From NCBI GenBank assembly GCA_903831655.1, contig CAIKYO010000156.1, forward strand, positions 1-42,912: DNA of 42,912 nt, written 5' to 3'. The notes under the pieces are model-generated. The model ran no database searches, had not been told where the DNA came from, and saw nothing but the letters and a program-made list of their open reading frames with translations. Source of the DNA: an uncultured Burkholderiales bacterium. GTDB lineage: Bacteria; Pseudomonadota; Gammaproteobacteria; Burkholderiales; Burkholderiaceae_C. The position numbers and the translations under genes were made by a program. The stretch's first letter is position 1, and each line of letters starts with the position of its first letter. Below, one piece after another: positions 9,622 to 20,439 of this stretch.

Positions 9622-10287
9622 TTACTCGAACGATGCGTCAGGGGGCAATTCCAAATGCAATGGTTTTTGGTAAGGCGATCTCATCCCCTTGATCGATAAA
9701 TCGGGCGTGGATGCCTCTGATTTTGGAGCTTGGCGGACAGAGCCCGCGTAGTCTGAGCCTCCTTTGGAGACCTCTCTGGAGGGGCGGGGCTTTAACAACC
9801 TTGGGTTGAACTCCACCTTGGGCAGATATTTTTGCAACTCCGACAAAGCCAGTTCATAGACTCCTCGTTTGAATTCAACCACCACATCCAAGGGGACCCA
9901 GTAGTCGTTCCACTTCCAAGCATCAAACTCAGGATGGTTGGTCGCTCGCAAATTCAAGTGCCAGTCTTGCACGACCAATTGAAGCAAAAACCAAATTTGT
10001 TTTTGCCCTTTGTAATGGCCTCGCGCATCTTTGCGGATGTATCGGTCAGGCACCTCATAGCGCAACCAGTCCCGGGTTCTGGCGAGAATGCGGATGTGCT
10101 CTGGCAGCAGGCCCACCTCTTCGTGCAATTCTCGCAACATGGCTTGCTCGGGGTTCTCTCCCCGATCAATGCCGCCTTGGGGAAACTGCCAGCTGTGGCT
10201 GCGGATTCGTTTGCCCCAAAAAACCTGATTCTGATGGTTCACCAAGATGATGCCAACATTGGGCCTAAAGCCGTCTCTGTCCAGCAT
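9622..10287 (-). CDS. rppH: RNA pyrophosphohydrolase (Nudix)
   Basis: This Nudix hydrolase removes pyrophosphate from the 5' end of mRNA and so starts decay. The N-terminus [17 protein letters not shown] is diagnostic, and the Nudix box [23 protein letters not shown] is intact (it starts near residue 37). I use ATG 10287 rather than the upstream TTG 10293 because homologues start at MLDR. At 221 residues it is longer than the E. coli protein (176). The extra part is a proline- and serine-rich C-terminal tail after about residue 165, without recognisable domains. It is divergent from proS, a usual neighbour in betaproteobacteria. Confidence 0.93.
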   Translation of the reverse strand: MLDRDGFRPNVGIILVNHQNQVFWGKRIRSHSWQFPQGGIDRGENPEQAMLRELHEEVGLLPEHIRILARTRDWLRYEVPDRYIRKDARGHYKGQKQIWFLLQLVVQDWHLNLRATNHPEFDAWKWNDYWVPLDVVVEFKRGVYELALSELQKYLPKVEFNPRLLKPRPSREVSKGGSDYAGSVRQAPKSEASTPDLSIKGMRSPYQKPLHLELPPDASFE

Positions 10288-10435
10288 AATCAACTCTCAA
10301 TTTTTTCAACTGAGTTCATTATGCACAGTCCTTTTGATTCATCAAGGGGATTTATGCGAATTGGTTCAATAAATTAACGATAATCTTCATTTCGCAAAGT
10401 CAATTTGTTACTCCCAACTTCGGAATCTCCCCAAT

Positions 10436-12181
10436 ATGAAAGCCTCGCAATTTTTTGTCTCTACTTTAAAAGAGGCGCCAGCTGACGCAGAAATCGAATC
10501 TCACAAGCTCATGATCCGCGCTGGAATGATCAAAAAACTAGGTGCTGGTGTCTACAACTACATGCCCATGGGGCTTAAAGTCATCAAAAAAATAGAGGCC
10601 ATCGTGCGCGAGGAGATGAACCGCTCGGGTGCAATCGAGCTCAGCATGCCGCTTGTGCAGCCCGCTGAGCTTTGGCAGGAAACGGGTCGTTTTGAAAAAA
10701 TGGGGCCTGAACTCCTTCGCATCAAAGATCGCCATGGGCGTGACTTCGTCATTCAGCCCACCAGCGAAGAGGTGGTCACCGACATTGCTCGCCAAGAGCT
10801 CAAGAGTTACAAGCAACTGCCCAAGAATTTTTACCAAATTCAAACCAAATTCAGAGACGAGAGACGCCCCCGCTTTGGCCTCATGAGGGGGCGTGAATTT
10901 GTGATGAAGGATGCCTACAGTTTTGACAAAGACATTGAGGCGGCCAAAGCCAGTTATGCCGTGATGGCGCAAACCTATCGCCGAATCTTCGATCGCTTTG
11001 GACTCCAGTACCGAGCCGTTGCAGCTGATAGTGGCGCCATCGGTGGTGATTTGAGCGAAGAGTTCCAAGTGATCGCGGCCACCGGTGAGGACGCCATCGT
11101 CTTTTGCGCTCAAAGTGAGTACGCGGCCAACATGGAGAAAGCCCACGCACTCGCCCCCTCGGCAAGCAAGGCTGCTCCCAAAGAGGACAAAGCTCAAGTG
11201 GCAACACCGGGGCTCACCACTTGTGAGGAGGTTGCGAAGTTTTTAAAGTTGGACCTCAAGCGGATGGTCAAGTCTTTGGTTTGGGTGTGTGAGCACTTTG
11301 AGGAAGGCAAACTCACCCAAACGCAGTTGGTGTTGGTGCTCATCAGGGGAGACCACGAGCTCAATGAAATCAAGTTGGCCAAATGCCCATTGTTGGGTGG
11401 CGAATTGAGGCTGGCGAGTTCAGCCGAGATTGAGCAAGCCTTTGGCTGTGTGCCAGGCTATTTGGGGCCTGTGGGCGCGCCCAAGGACACTTTGGTGTTG
11501 GTGGACTCGGAGGTGGCCATCATGAGCGACTGGGCTTGTGGTGCCAACTCAGAAGGTTATCACCTGACGGGGGTCAATTGGGAGCGTGACTTGAGCCTGG
11601 ATGTAAGCCACGTCTTTGATTTGAGAAACGTGGTGGCGGGAGACTTGTCTCCCGATGGCAAAGGCAACTTGAGCATTGAGCGTGGCATTGAGGTGGGCCA
11701 TATTTTCTACCTCGGTACCAAGTACTCCGCTGCCATGGGGGCCACTTTTTTAGACGAAAACGGCAAACCAAAGCCCTTTGAAATGGGTTGCTATGGGATC
11801 GGAATCACGCGATTGCCAGCGGCTGCCATTGAGCAAAACCACGACGAGCGAGGCATCATTTGGCCTGACTCTATTGCACCTTTTGTGTTGGTGATTTGTC
11901 CCATTGGCATGGACCGAAGCGAAGAGGTCAAACAAGAGGCCACCCGTATATACGAGGCTGCGCAAGAGATGGGTTGGGATGTCATGCTTGACGACAGGGG
12001 CGAGCGCCCTGGGGTGATGTTTGCCGACTGGGAGCTGATTGGTGTCCCGCACCGGGTTGTGATTTCAGATCGGGGGCTGAAAGCCTCTCAAGTGGAGTAC
12101 CAGCACAGACGCGACAAGGAAGCGACGAACGTGGCGGTATCCGATCTCATGGCCCATTTGAAATCAAAAATCAAAGCCTGA
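10436..12181 (+). CDS. proS: Prolyl-tRNA synthetase, bacterial type
   Basis: A class II synthetase of 581 residues. It starts [19 protein letters not shown], the usual bacterial ProRS beginning. Motif 2 is seen as [20 protein letters not shown], and motif 3 as [12 protein letters not shown]. Between them (about 220-400) lies the INS editing domain that clears Ala-tRNAPro, so this is the full-length editing form. The C-terminal anticodon-binding domain holds [21 protein letters not shown]. No upstream alternative start is needed, though no strong ribosome binding site precedes the ATG. A hairpin terminator follows, facing grxD on the opposite strand. Confidence 0.96.
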   Translation: MKASQFFVSTLKEAPADAEIESHKLMIRAGMIKKLGAGVYNYMPMGLKVIKKIEAIVREEMNRSGAIELSMPLVQPAELWQETGRFEKMGPELLRIKDRHGRDFVIQPTSEEVVTDIARQELKSYKQLPKNFYQIQTKFRDERRPRFGLMRGREFVMKDAYSFDKDIEAAKASYAVMAQTYRRIFDRFGLQYRAVAADSGAIGGDLSEEFQVIAATGEDAIVFCAQSEYAANMEKAHALAPSASKAAPKEDKAQVATPGLTTCEEVAKFLKLDLKRMVKSLVWVCEHFEEGKLTQTQLVLVLIRGDHELNEIKLAKCPLLGGELRLASSAEIEQAFGCVPGYLGPVGAPKDTLVLVDSEVAIMSDWACGANSEGYHLTGVNWERDLSLDVSHVFDLRNVVAGDLSPDGKGNLSIERGIEVGHIFYLGTKYSAAMGATFLDENGKPKPFEMGCYGIGITRLPAAAIEQNHDERGIIWPDSIAPFVLVICPIGMDRSEEVKQEATRIYEAAQEMGWDVMLDDRGERPGVMFADWELIGVPHRVVISDRGLKASQVEYQHRRDKEATNVAVSDLMAHLKSKIKA

Positions 12182-12190
12182 GCCTTTGTT

Positions 12191-12212
12191 GATGCTCCCA
12201 ACTGGGAGCATC
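12191..12212 (+). terminator. Hairpin between proS and grxD
   Basis: GATGCTCCC-aact-GGGAGCATC is a perfect 9-bp stem with a 4-base loop, 10 bases after the proS stop and 11 bases before the grxD stop on the other strand. The following GTTCTTGG is only a weak T tract. It may serve both converging genes. Confidence 0.7.
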
Positions 12213-12223
12213 GTTCTTGGCTC

Positions 12224-12547
12224 TCAGTTGGTGCCAGCAATCAACTGGGTGAGCTCACCCGACTCAAACATCTCCATCATGATGTCCGATCCGCCCACAA
12301 ACTCTCCTTTGACGTAGAGCTGAGGGATGGTGGACCAGTTGCTGTACTCTTTGATGCCCTGTCTGATCTCGGGCTCCTCAAGTACATTGATGGTTTTGAG
12401 TTTTTTCAGGTCCAGTCCAGATGCTTTGAGCACTTGAATGGCGCGGCCTGAAAAGCCACATTGAGGAAAGCTTGCGTTTCCTTTCATGAAAAGCAACACG
12501 TCATTGGTTTTAACCAACTCGTCGATTTGTTGATGAACGGCATCCAT
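12224..12547 (-). CDS. grxD: Monothiol glutaredoxin, Grx4 family
   Basis: A 107-residue monothiol glutaredoxin with the CGFS active site (PQCGFSGRAIQVL). This family binds a [2Fe-2S] cluster with glutathione and hands it to apo-proteins. GIKEYSNWSTIPQLYVKGEFVGG in pieces contains the cis-Pro and glutathione-contact segment. The ORF track starts 12 residues earlier; I start at ATG 12547, where an AGGAG lies 8 bases upstream and where homologues begin (MDAVHQQIDELV). It is the last gene of the minus-strand hemA-prfA-prmC-grxD group. Confidence 0.95.
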   Translation of the reverse strand: MDAVHQQIDELVKTNDVLLFMKGNASFPQCGFSGRAIQVLKASGLDLKKLKTINVLEEPEIRQGIKEYSNWSTIPQLYVKGEFVGGSDIMMEMFESGELTQLIAGTN

Positions 12548-12633
12548 GGGTAGAGCTCCTGAATTAAAAAAGCATTCAACCAAGGTTGAACGATGTGCAC
12601 TGGGCCAAGTTCTTCATTGGCACTTTGAGTTGA

Positions 12634-13503
12634 TTATTTCATGCTTTTGAGACGTCCACCCGTGCACCTGGGCAAGCCCGCGAGGTCAAAACGGGTTTGG
12701 ATGAGCTCAAAGCCCGCTGTTTCTAGCATTTTGGATACCCTCGGCGCTTGCTCAAAGCCGTGTTCGATGAGCAACCACCCTCTGGAGTGCAAGTGTTGAG
12801 GGCTGTTGTCAACGATGGCTTGGATGTCGGCCAAACCCTCATCCAAGCTCACCAAAGCGCTTTGGGGCTCGTGTTGCAAATGTGCTAAATGGGGGTCATT
12901 GGGTTCGATGTAGGGTGGGTTAGAGACCACAACATCGAAGAGGTCACCCTCTAAAGGTTCGAACCAAGAGCCCTGCCTGAAGTCGATTTCGAGTCCCAGT
13001 GCGCGGGCGTTGTTTTGAGCCACTTCAAGTGCATCTTGGCTTTGATCAACCGCGGTCACTCTGGCTTCTTGGAAGTTGGCTTTGATGGCCAAGGCGATGG
13101 CACCACTGCCGCAGCCCAAATCCAACACGCGTGGAGGGTGCTCTTGAGACTCACGGCTTGGGTTCAAAACATCCAGCGCCCATTCCACCAAGGTCTCCGT
13201 ATCCGCTCGGGGGTCTAGGACCCGTTGATCAACGGCCAGGGTCAAGCCAAAAAACTCTTTTTGACCCGTGATGTAGGCCAAGGGTTCGTGCGCCAAGCGC
13301 CTACCAACGAAGGTTTTGAAACTGTGGTGAGTATCTGGTGCCAAGGGGTCTGCTCCGTGCAGGTAAAGCCAAGAGCGATCGACCAAGGGTCTGGCCAAAG
13401 CGTGCAGCATCAAAAGTTGAGCTTCGAGTCGGCTCACGCCGCTGGCCTGCGCCCAAGAGAGTGCTTGCTCAATGCGGGTCTCGTTGGGTGCGTTCAGCCC
13501 CAT
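12634..13503 (-). CDS. prmC: Peptide chain release factor N5-glutamine methyltransferase
   Basis: PrmC (HemK) methylates the glutamine of the GGQ motif in release factors 1 and 2. The 289-residue protein has an N-terminal helical domain, then DPRADTETLVEWAL, SAM motif I VLDLGCGSGAIALA (about residue 126), and the catalytic NPPY motif VVSNPPYIEPND (about 190). It lies 27 bases downstream of prfA, whose product is its substrate, the standard pairing. ATG 13503 gives a normal-length protein. Confidence 0.95.
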   Translation of the reverse strand: MGLNAPNETRIEQALSWAQASGVSRLEAQLLMLHALARPLVDRSWLYLHGADPLAPDTHHSFKTFVGRRLAHEPLAYITGQKEFFGLTLAVDQRVLDPRADTETLVEWALDVLNPSRESQEHPPRVLDLGCGSGAIALAIKANFQEARVTAVDQSQDALEVAQNNARALGLEIDFRQGSWFEPLEGDLFDVVVSNPPYIEPNDPHLAHLQHEPQSALVSLDEGLADIQAIVDNSPQHLHSRGWLLIEHGFEQAPRVSKMLETAGFELIQTRFDLAGLPRCTGGRLKSMK

Positions 13504-13530
13504 TGGGTGAACCTCTTGGGAGTCGCTGCA

Positions 13531-14661
13531 TCAAGCGCCATGGGTCAAGCCTCCCACCTCAAGGGCTTCGAGTTGTTCACTTTCCTGGGCGTGTTGTAGA
13601 CCCAAGAGCACCTCTGCTAAGTCTCCCTCCATGATTTGGGACAGTTTGTAGAGCGTCAAGTTGATGCGGTGATCGGTCAGTCTGCCTTGGGGGAAGTTGT
13701 AGGTTCGAATTCGGTCTGATCGGTCCCCGCTTCCAATGAGTCCTTTGCGGGTGGCGGCCTCTTTCATGGAGCGCTCTAAGCGGTCCTTTTCTTGGATGCG
13801 GGCCACCAGCACTTGCATCGCTTTGGCTTTGTTGCGGTGTTGTGATCGGTCGTCTTGGCATTCGGCAACGATTCCTGTTGGGATGTGGGTGATGCGCACC
13901 GCAGAGTCTGTTTTGTTGATGTGTTGACCCCCTGCGCCCGAAGCTCTGTAGGTGTCGATGCGAAGATCGGCGGGGTTGATTTGCACGCTTGCATGCTCAT
14001 CGGGCTCGGGCATCACGGCGACCGTGCAAGCGCTGGTGTGGATTCTCCCCTGGGACTCGGTGGTGGGCACCCGCTGCACGCGGTGTCCACCCGACTCGAA
14101 TTTCAAGGCACCATAGACACGAGGGCCTTCAATGCGCAAGACCACCTCTTTGAAGCCACCCAACTCGCTCTCGGACTCGCTGATGAGTTCACACTTCCAA
14201 CCCACTTTTTCTGCGTAACGCATGTACATTCTGAGCAAGTCCCCTGCAAAGAGGGCTGACTCATCCCCTCCTGTACCCGCCCTGATTTCGAGAAAGGCGT
14301 TTCTCTCGTCATCGGGATCTTTGGGCAGGAGCAGGCGTTGCAATTCGGCCTCCAGTTGCTCGAGCTCTCGCTCTAGACTTTGGAGTTCCTCTTTCGCCAT
14401 CTCCGCCATTTCCGCCATTTCCGCCATCTCCGAGTCTTCTTGATTCAACTCTTCGAGCATTTTTTGAGCAGACTGCGCCTCCACTTGACAGGCTTGGTAC
14501 CGCAACCAGCGAGAGGCGATGACAGCCACATCGGCGTGCTCTCGGGACAAGACCAAAAATTGTTTCATGTCTTGCATGATGTCCTCTTTGGACAACAAAA
14601 AGTCAAGCTCCTCCAAACGCTGTGCGAAGCGCTCGAGTTGAGCGTGCATAAAGGGTTTCAT
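13531..14661 (-). CDS. prfA: Peptide chain release factor 1
   Basis: RF1 recognises UAA and UAG and triggers peptide release. The codon-reading PxT motif is seen in [17 protein letters not shown] and the GGQ motif in [19 protein letters not shown] use the second of two adjacent ATGs (14661) because homologues start MKP; 14664 is equally possible. The protein is 376 residues, longer than the E. coli RF1 (360). Part of the difference is a run [15 protein letters not shown] (about residues 78-92) in the N-terminal coiled-coil domain, encoded by an in-frame 9-bp tandem repeat. The repeat is outside the decoding and catalytic domains, so function is expected to be kept. Confidence 0.96.
   Translation of the reverse strand: MKPFMHAQLERFAQRLEELDFLLSKEDIMQDMKQFLVLSREHADVAVIASRWLRYQACQVEAQSAQKMLEELNQEDSEMAEMAEMAEMAKEELQSLERELEQLEAELQRLLLPKDPDDERNAFLEIRAGTGGDESALFAGDLLRMYMRYAEKVGWKCELISESESELGGFKEVVLRIEGPRVYGALKFESGGHRVQRVPTTESQGRIHTSACTVAVMPEPDEHASVQINPADLRIDTYRASGAGGQHINKTDSAVRITHIPTGIVAECQDDRSQHRNKAKAMQVLVARIQEKDRLERSMKEAATRKGLIGSGDRSDRIRTYNFPQGRLTDHRINLTLYKLSQIMEGDLAEVLLGLQHAQESEQLEALEVGGLTHGA
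14395..14430. repeat. 9-bp tandem repeat inside prfA
   Basis: Four 9-base units in a row on the plus strand: CGCCATCTC, CGCCATTTC, CGCCATTTC, CGCCATCTC. On the coding strand each adds Ala-Glu-Met, giving the (MAE) run in the RF1 coiled coil. Copy-number change by slippage would keep the frame. Confidence 0.9.
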
Positions 14662-14780
14662 CATAGATAGGATCAGTTCTTGGACATCAAATTAGAGGAG
14701 TGGGGTGGTGTTTGAGATACACACCAGAGGCATTGGGTGCAAAGGCACAGAGGCCAAGCACCTGGTCTTGGGTAGAGAAG

Positions 14781-16046
14781 CTAACGCGATTGGGCGTCGC
14801 GTAAAAAGAATTGTTCTACCGCTTCTTTGGCTCTTTCGCGAGCGTTGGGGTCACTGGCGTTCAATTGCGCCATGGCGCCGTGAAGCATTTTTTGGGTCAA
14901 TCCTTTGGCCAATGCCTCAAGGGCTTGATCCACCGACTCGCCTTTGGCAAGGAGTTTTTTCACACGTTGCAATTCGTTTGCACGCCAAAGCTCAGCTTGG
15001 GAGTTCAATTGTTGAATCAGAGGGACGAAATTCCTTTGGTCCATCCATTTCAAAAAGCTTTGAACCCCGGCGTCGATGATGACTTCGGCATCGGCAACTG
15101 CGGCTTGTCGAGAGGCTTGAGCGGTTTGCACAAGACCTGACAAGTCATCAACGGTGTAGAGGTAGACATCGCTCAAAGACTTGACTTCGGGTTCGATGTC
15201 TCTGGGTACTGCCAAGTCAACCATGAACATGGGGCGATTGCGACGTTTCTTCAAAGCACGCTCTACTGCGCCCAAGCCAATGAGGGGGAGGGTAGAGGCG
15301 GTACAACTCACCACGACATCGAACTCATGGAGTCGATCGGGCAAATCGGACAGTCTCATCGACTCTGCCCCGAAGTGACTTGCCAACAATTCGCCTCGCT
15401 CCAAGGTTCGGTTGGCAATGGCCATGTGAAGGGGCTTTTTGGCATTGAAGTGGGTGGCGCTGAGTTCGATCATCTCACCCGCACCCACAAAGAGAACTTT
15501 GACTTGGCTTAAATCTTCAAAAATTTGACCCGCCAGTCTCACCGCTGCTGCAGCCATGCTGATCGAGTGGGATCCGATCTCTGTGGAACTGCGCACCTCT
15601 TTTGCAACGGAAAAGGATCTTTGAAAGAGTTGATTGAGTGTGGTGCCCAGCACCCCCACCTCAGAGGCGACTCGAACCGCGTCCTTCATTTGACCCAAGA
15701 TTTGAGGCTCCCCCAAAACCATGGAATCCAAGCCACTGGCCACTCGGAAAGCGTGGCGGGCAGCGTGTTCGTCTTGAAGGCTGTAGGTGTGGGTTTTGAG
15801 GTCCTCAGCGCTCACTCCACCCGACTGAGCGAGCCACTGAAAGGTTTCTTGCATCGCCAAGTGCTCGGCTGCGCAATAAATCTCGGTGCGATTGCAAGTC
15901 GACAAAAGTGCAACCTCGCCTTGGGGTTGCATGGTCGCTTTGAGGCCAGAGAGCACGGGGGGGATGCTCTCCAAGGCGAAGGCGAACTTGCCCCTCAGAT
16001 CGAGGGGTGCGGTGTTGTGATTGAGGCCCAAAGCCCAGACTGCCAT
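14781..16046 (-). CDS. hemA: Glutamyl-tRNA reductase
   Basis: This enzyme reduces glutamyl-tRNA to glutamate-1-semialdehyde, the first step of tetrapyrrole synthesis by the C5 route. The start MAVWALGLNHNTAPLDLRGK is typical. The catalytic cysteine lies in LLSTCNRTEIY (about residue 49), and GLDSMVLGEPQILGQMK is the signature. VLFVGAGEMIELSA is the NADPH-binding loop, and the C-terminal dimer helices end at the stop. The ORF track starts at TTG 16085; I chose ATG 16046, which fits homologues and has AGGGG just upstream. It is divergent from the small membrane protein at 16073 and leads the hemA-prfA-prmC-grxD group. Confidence 0.95.
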   Translation of the reverse strand: MAVWALGLNHNTAPLDLRGKFAFALESIPPVLSGLKATMQPQGEVALLSTCNRTEIYCAAEHLAMQETFQWLAQSGGVSAEDLKTHTYSLQDEHAARHAFRVASGLDSMVLGEPQILGQMKDAVRVASEVGVLGTTLNQLFQRSFSVAKEVRSSTEIGSHSISMAAAAVRLAGQIFEDLSQVKVLFVGAGEMIELSATHFNAKKPLHMAIANRTLERGELLASHFGAESMRLSDLPDRLHEFDVVVSCTASTLPLIGLGAVERALKKRRNRPMFMVDLAVPRDIEPEVKSLSDVYLYTVDDLSGLVQTAQASRQAAVADAEVIIDAGVQSFLKWMDQRNFVPLIQQLNSQAELWRANELQRVKKLLAKGESVDQALEALAKGLTQKMLHGAMAQLNASDPNARERAKEAVEQFFLRDAQSR

Positions 16047-16055
16047 AATCCCCTG

Positions 16056-16085
16056 ATTATAAAATTCATCCCATGTCTTGGACAA
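16056..16085 (-). promoter_or_regulatory. hemA promoter, very close to the start codon
   Basis: On the minus strand a perfect TATAAT (16056-16061) has TTGTCC 18 bases upstream (16080-16085). Transcription would start only about three to four bases before the hemA ATG. The transcript would then be nearly leaderless, unless another promoter further up is used. Confidence 0.5.
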
Positions 16086-16354
16086 GCCTATTCATTCATC
16101 TCCTTAATTATTTCCTGCCCGTTGTTTTCATGACGGCTTGCATGGTGGTTTGGCGCCTGTACCGCGCACCCAGGGGCCGTTTTTGGGGTACTGGCTTGTA
16201 TGGGTTGTCTTTGCTGGTGATGGGGGCAGGACTTGATGTAGCGGTGCTTTGGTGCACGGGCCAAGAAGGCTCCTTGCTGGGCTACTCAGTGGTGTGCCTT
16301 GGGATGGCCACAGTTCATTGGCTTTGGACCCTTTCCATGGGACAAAAGCGGTAG
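16073..16354 (+). CDS. Small inner-membrane protein, unknown function
   Basis: A 93-residue hydrophobic protein with about three predicted membrane helices: LFIHLLNYFLPVVFMTACMVV, then GLYGLSLLVMGAGLDVAVLW, then a third near the C-terminus (YSVVCLGMATVHWLWTL). Basic residues (RLYRAPRGR) between helices 1 and 2 suggest a cytoplasmic loop. The gene overlaps the hemA promoter region on the opposite strand. Small membrane proteins of this kind are often found beside hemA in Burkholderiales. No function is known to me. Confidence 0.6.
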   Translation: MSWTSLFIHLLNYFLPVVFMTACMVVWRLYRAPRGRFWGTGLYGLSLLVMGAGLDVAVLWCTGQEGSLLGYSVVCLGMATVHWLWTLSMGQKR

Positions 16355-16527
16355 ATCGGCTCATGAACGGCACTCAAAGATGGGCTAAAAATGGACTTTT
16401 GACCGCCTTTTGAGCTCAACACTTCCAAAGTCCATCATTCACTTACCCCGCCCAAGGTTAGTCTCCCTAGGTTAATATAAGGGTTCTCTCTAATTTGAGT
16501 CCCCAGGGATGAGAAAGTCAATTGCCC

Positions 16528-19500
16528 ATGAATGCCCCAATAGCGCACAACTTGCTTTTAAACGCAACAGCTGAAAGCCCCAGGCTGCGTGAGATTCCTT
16601 ACAACTACACGTCCTTTTCTGATCAAGAAATCGTCACACGTGTCTTGGGTCAAGGGGCTTGGGGCTTGCTGGAGAAGTTGCGCCAAGAAAGAAGAACGGG
16701 CAGATCGGCCAAGATGCTCTACGAGGTTTTGGGTGACATTTGGGTGGTGCAGCGCAACCCCTATTTGCAAGACGATTTGCTTGACAACAGCGGCAGAAGA
16801 AAATTATTGGTTGAAGCGCTCTTTCATCGCATTCACGAAATCGAACTGAGAAGAACACCCAGCATTGACCAAGACCGCGATTTGGTGGTGGGCGAGTTGC
16901 TCCAAGCGGCGAGACGTGCCATTGATGCCTTTAGGATTCAGTTTGACACCGTTGAGGCCTTGAGACGCAAAACCCTCAAAACACTTAAAAAATACACACA
17001 AACGGACAACATCAAATTCGATGCCCTCTCGCGTGTATCCCACGTGACTGATGCCACCGACTGGAGGGTTGAGTATCCGTTTTTGGTGCTAACGCCCGAC
17101 AGCGAGCGGGAGATGGCGGGTTTGGTCAAAGCTTGTATTGAACTTGAGCTCACCATCATCCCAAGAGGCGGCGGCACGGGATACACAGGAGGCGCTATTC
17201 CACTCACCTGGAGAAGTGTGGTTATCAATACCGAAAAGCTCGAGCACTTGTCCTCCATTGAGCACTTGGTTTTACCAGGCCTCTCAGAGCCCGTGCCCAC
17301 TTTGTACAGTGAAGCTGGGGTTGTGACGCAACGCGTGACCGATGCCGCTGAGGAGGCAGGTTTTGTGTTTGCCGTGGACCCAACCTCAGCTGAGGCGTCT
17401 TGCATTGGAGGCAACATTGCCGTCAATGCGGGCGGCAAAAAGGCGGTGCTGTGGGGAACTGCACTTGATAACTTGGCCAGTTGGAGAATGGTGACGCCGG
17501 ATGCAAAGTGGCTAGAGGTGACACGCATTGGGCACAACCTTGGAAAAATCCACGACCAAGCCTTGGTGGTCTTTGAGTTGGCTTACTTTGAAGCCGATGG
17601 GGTGACCCCCATACGAGTCGAGCGTCTTGAAATTCCGGGACAAAAGTTCAGAAAAGAGGGCTTGGGCAAGGACGTGACCGACAAGTTCTTGAGTGGTTTA
17701 CCAGGCGTGCAAAAAGAGGGTTGTGATGGTTTGATCACCAGTGCCAGGTGGGTGTTGCACAAAATGCCCTCTCACACCAGAACCGTTTGCATGGAGTTCT
17801 TTGGCAACGCCAAGGACGCGGTACCCAGCATTGTGGAGATCAAAGATTTCATGTTTGCTGAGCAAAAGCGCTCTGGCGTTTTGCTAGCGGGCTTGGAGCA
17901 CTTGGATGACCGTTATTTGAGAGCCGTGGGTTATGCCACCAAGAGCAAGCGTGGTGGTTTGCCCAAGATGGTGCTCTTGGCCGATATTGCTGGCAACGAT
18001 CCCGATCAAGTTGCCCGCGTCACCTCAGAGGTGGTGCGCATTGCCAACTCACGAAGTGGCGAGGGTTTTGTGGCTGTGAGTGCAGAGGCGAGAAAGAAAT
18101 TTTGGTTGGATCGCAAAAAGACAGCCGCCATTTCGCGTCACACCAACGCTTTCAAAATCAACGAAGACGTGGTGATTCCTCTGCCCAGAATGGCTGAGTA
18201 CACCGACGGCATTGAAAAAATCAACATCAAACTCTCGCTTCAAAACAAGATTGCGTTGTGCGACGCCTTGGCTGAATTTTTTGATGGGGGCCATTTGCCC
18301 CTCGCACAATCCAAGGAACAGTCGGAGGCGGTCTCAGATGAGATGATCCACGAGCGAGCCAGTGAAGCTTTGAGCGTGATCCATGAGGTGAGGGGGCTTT
18401 GGCAAGGGTGGTTAAAGGACTTGGATGCATTGTTCCCACATCTCCAAGACCACAGTTTGAGAGCCAGCTGGAAGACCCAAATTAGGGAGCGGTTGCAAAA
18501 CATTTTTACTGGGGACGTCTTCAAGCCCGTCTTGGATGAGTGCAACGCGATCCATAAAAAAGTGCTCAAAGGCCGGGTTTGGGTGGCCCTTCACATGCAC
18601 GCTGGAGACGGCAATGTGCACACCAACATCCCTGTCAACAGTGACGATTACGACATGCTGCAAACGGCCCACAAGGCGGTGGCTGACATCATGGCTTTGG
18701 CTCGTCATTTGGACGGCGTGATCTCAGGTGAGCACGGCATCGGCATCACAAAGCTTGAGTTCTTGACCGCGGAGGAGATTAGGCCCTTTGCTGAGTACAA
18801 GAAACGGGTCGACCCCATGGGTCACTTCAACAAGGGCAAGTTGCTCCCACCCGATGCAAGTGACAAGGACTTGAGGCATGCGGATTTGACGCACGCCTAC
18901 ACCCCAAGTTTTGGTTTGATGGGTCATGAATCCTTGATCATGCAGCAATCAGACATTGGAGCCATTGCCGATAGCGTCAAGGACTGTTTGCGCTGCGGCA
19001 AATGCAAGCCCGTTTGCGCTACTCACGTGCCCAGAGCCAATTTGCTCTACAGCCCACGCAACAAAATTTTGGCCACCTCTTTGTTGGTAGAGGCCTTTCT
19101 CTATGAGGAGCAAACCAGACGGGGGATCTCCATCAAGCACTGGCAAGAATTTGAGGATGTGGCCGATCACTGCACGGTTTGTCACAAATGTTTATCCCCT
19201 TGTCCGGTGAAGATTGATTTTGGAGAAGTCTCCATGAACATGAGGAATTTGCTCAGAAAAATGGGGCAAAAGTCTTTCAGACCTGGAAACGCGATGGCCA
19301 TGTTCATGTTGAATGCCACCAATCCGGAGACCATTAAGCTTGCGCGAACGGCCATGGTGAGTGTTGGCATGAACGTGCAACGATTGGCCCATGACGTCCT
19401 CTCCAAGTGGGCTCATAAGCAAACCAAGGCGCCCCCAGCGAGCCTGGGAACACCCAAGCTCAAAGAGCAAATCATTCACTTTGTGAATAAGAAAATGCCG

Positions 19501-20400
19501 GGCAATTTGCCCAAGAAAACGGCGCGTGCTTTGCTCGATATCGAGGACTCCAATTACGTGCCCATCATCAGGAACCCCTCTGGCACGAGTGCGGACTCGG
19601 AGGCGGTGTTTTATTTTCCTGGATGCGGCTCAGAACGACTCTTCTCTCAGGTGGGTTTGGCAACACAAGCCATGCTTTGGCATGCGGGTGTTCAAACCGT
19701 TCTACCACCTGGCTATTTGTGCTGTGGATACCCCCAAAAGGGTAGTGGGCAGTTTGAAAAAGCTGAGAAGATCATCACCGATAACCGCGTGCTCTTTCAC
19801 AGAGTGGCCAACACCTTGAATTATTTAGACATCAAAACGGTGGTGGTGAGTTGCGGCACTTGTTACGATCAACTCCAGACCTATCAGTTTGACAAAATCT
19901 TTCCAGGGTGCCGCATCATCGACATCCACGAGTTTTTGTTGGAAAAGGGCATCGTCTTGAATGCCGACCAAGCTGGTGCGTATCTCTACCACGACCCATG
20001 TCATACACCCATGAAGCTTCAAGATCCGATGAAAACTGTGAAAGCCTTGGTGGGCTCTCAGGTTTTGAAATCAGATCGATGCTGTGGTGAATCTGGAACC
20101 TTGGGGGTCACGCGTCCCGATGTGTCTACACAAATCAGGTTTAGAAAAGAGGAAGAACTCCTCCAAGGCGAAAAAGACTTGAGGGCGATGTCTGGCGAGA
20201 GCAAGGGAGCCGTAAAAGTGCTCACCAGTTGTCCCAGCTGTTTGCAAGGTTTGTCACGCTTTGAAGGCGACTTGCAAAACGGCTTGCTTGAAGCCGATTA
20301 CATCGTTGTTGAAATGGCCAATCAAATTTTGGGCAAAGACTGGTTGCCCCAATACGTTGAGCAAGCCAACTCCGGAGGCATTGAGCGAGTGTTGGTTTAA
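16528..20400 (+). CDS. FAD-linked oxidoreductase with DUF3683, Fe-S and CCG domains
   Basis: A 1290-residue fused dehydrogenase. In order: an N-terminal DUF3683 region (to about 170); a PCMH-type FAD domain with [17 protein letters not shown] (about 210); an FAD-oxidase C-terminal domain with [17 protein letters not shown] (about 690) and [11 protein letters not shown]; two [4Fe-4S] motifs, [11 protein letters not shown] (about 822) and [11 protein letters not shown] (about 882); and two CCG (heterodisulfide-reductase-like) cysteine domains (FPGCGSERL to LCCGYPQKG, and HDPCHTPMK to CCGESG). This is the layout of D-2-hydroxyacid dehydrogenases such as D-lactate or glycolate oxidases with electron-transfer subunits on one chain. 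The exact substrate is unknown. ATG 16528 is preferred to TTG 16522. A DUF971 gene follows, as usual in Burkholderiales. Confidence 0.88.
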   Translation: MNAPIAHNLLLNATAESPRLREIPYNYTSFSDQEIVTRVLGQGAWGLLEKLRQERRTGRSAKMLYEVLGDIWVVQRNPYLQDDLLDNSGRRKLLVEALFHRIHEIELRRTPSIDQDRDLVVGELLQAARRAIDAFRIQFDTVEALRRKTLKTLKKYTQTDNIKFDALSRVSHVTDATDWRVEYPFLVLTPDSEREMAGLVKACIELELTIIPRGGGTGYTGGAIPLTWRSVVINTEKLEHLSSIEHLVLPGLSEPVPTLYSEAGVVTQRVTDAAEEAGFVFAVDPTSAEASCIGGNIAVNAGGKKAVLWGTALDNLASWRMVTPDAKWLEVTRIGHNLGKIHDQALVVFELAYFEADGVTPIRVERLEIPGQKFRKEGLGKDVTDKFLSGLPGVQKEGCDGLITSARWVLHKMPSHTRTVCMEFFGNAKDAVPSIVEIKDFMFAEQKRSGVLLAGLEHLDDRYLRAVGYATKSKRGGLPKMVLLADIAGNDPDQVARVTSEVVRIANSRSGEGFVAVSAEARKKFWLDRKKTAAISRHTNAFKINEDVVIPLPRMAEYTDGIEKINIKLSLQNKIALCDALAEFFDGGHLPLAQSKEQSEAVSDEMIHERASEALSVIHEVRGLWQGWLKDLDALFPHLQDHSLRASWKTQIRERLQNIFTGDVFKPVLDECNAIHKKVLKGRVWVALHMHAGDGNVHTNIPVNSDDYDMLQTAHKAVADIMALARHLDGVISGEHGIGITKLEFLTAEEIRPFAEYKKRVDPMGHFNKGKLLPPDASDKDLRHADLTHAYTPSFGLMGHESLIMQQSDIGAIADSVKDCLRCGKCKPVCATHVPRANLLYSPRNKILATSLLVEAFLYEEQTRRGISIKHWQEFEDVADHCTVCHKCLSPCPVKIDFGEVSMNMRNLLRKMGQKSFRPGNAMAMFMLNATNPETIKLARTAMVSVGMNVQRLAHDVLSKWAHKQTKAPPASLGTPKLKEQIIHFVNKKMPGNLPKKTARALLDIEDSNYVPIIRNPSGTSADSEAVFYFPGCGSERLFSQVGLATQAMLWHAGVQTVLPPGYLCCGYPQKGSGQFEKAEKIITDNRVLFHRVANTLNYLDIKTVVVSCGTCYDQLQTYQFDKIFPGCRIIDIHEFLLEKGIVLNADQAGAYLYHDPCHTPMKLQDPMKTVKALVGSQVLKSDRCCGESGTLGVTRPDVSTQIRFRKEEELLQGEKDLRAMSGESKGAVKVLTSCPSCLQGLSRFEGDLQNGLLEADYIVVEMANQILGKDWLPQYVEQANSGGIERVLV

Positions 20401-20439
20401 GCCCAAAACTCGAACACCCAATGTAGCTCTTTAAATACC

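Noticed and set aside
12957-12985. GGTTCGAACC-like sequence suggesting a tRNA T-arm
   Set aside because: It lies within prmC coding sequence, and no acceptor or anticodon arm can be formed around it.
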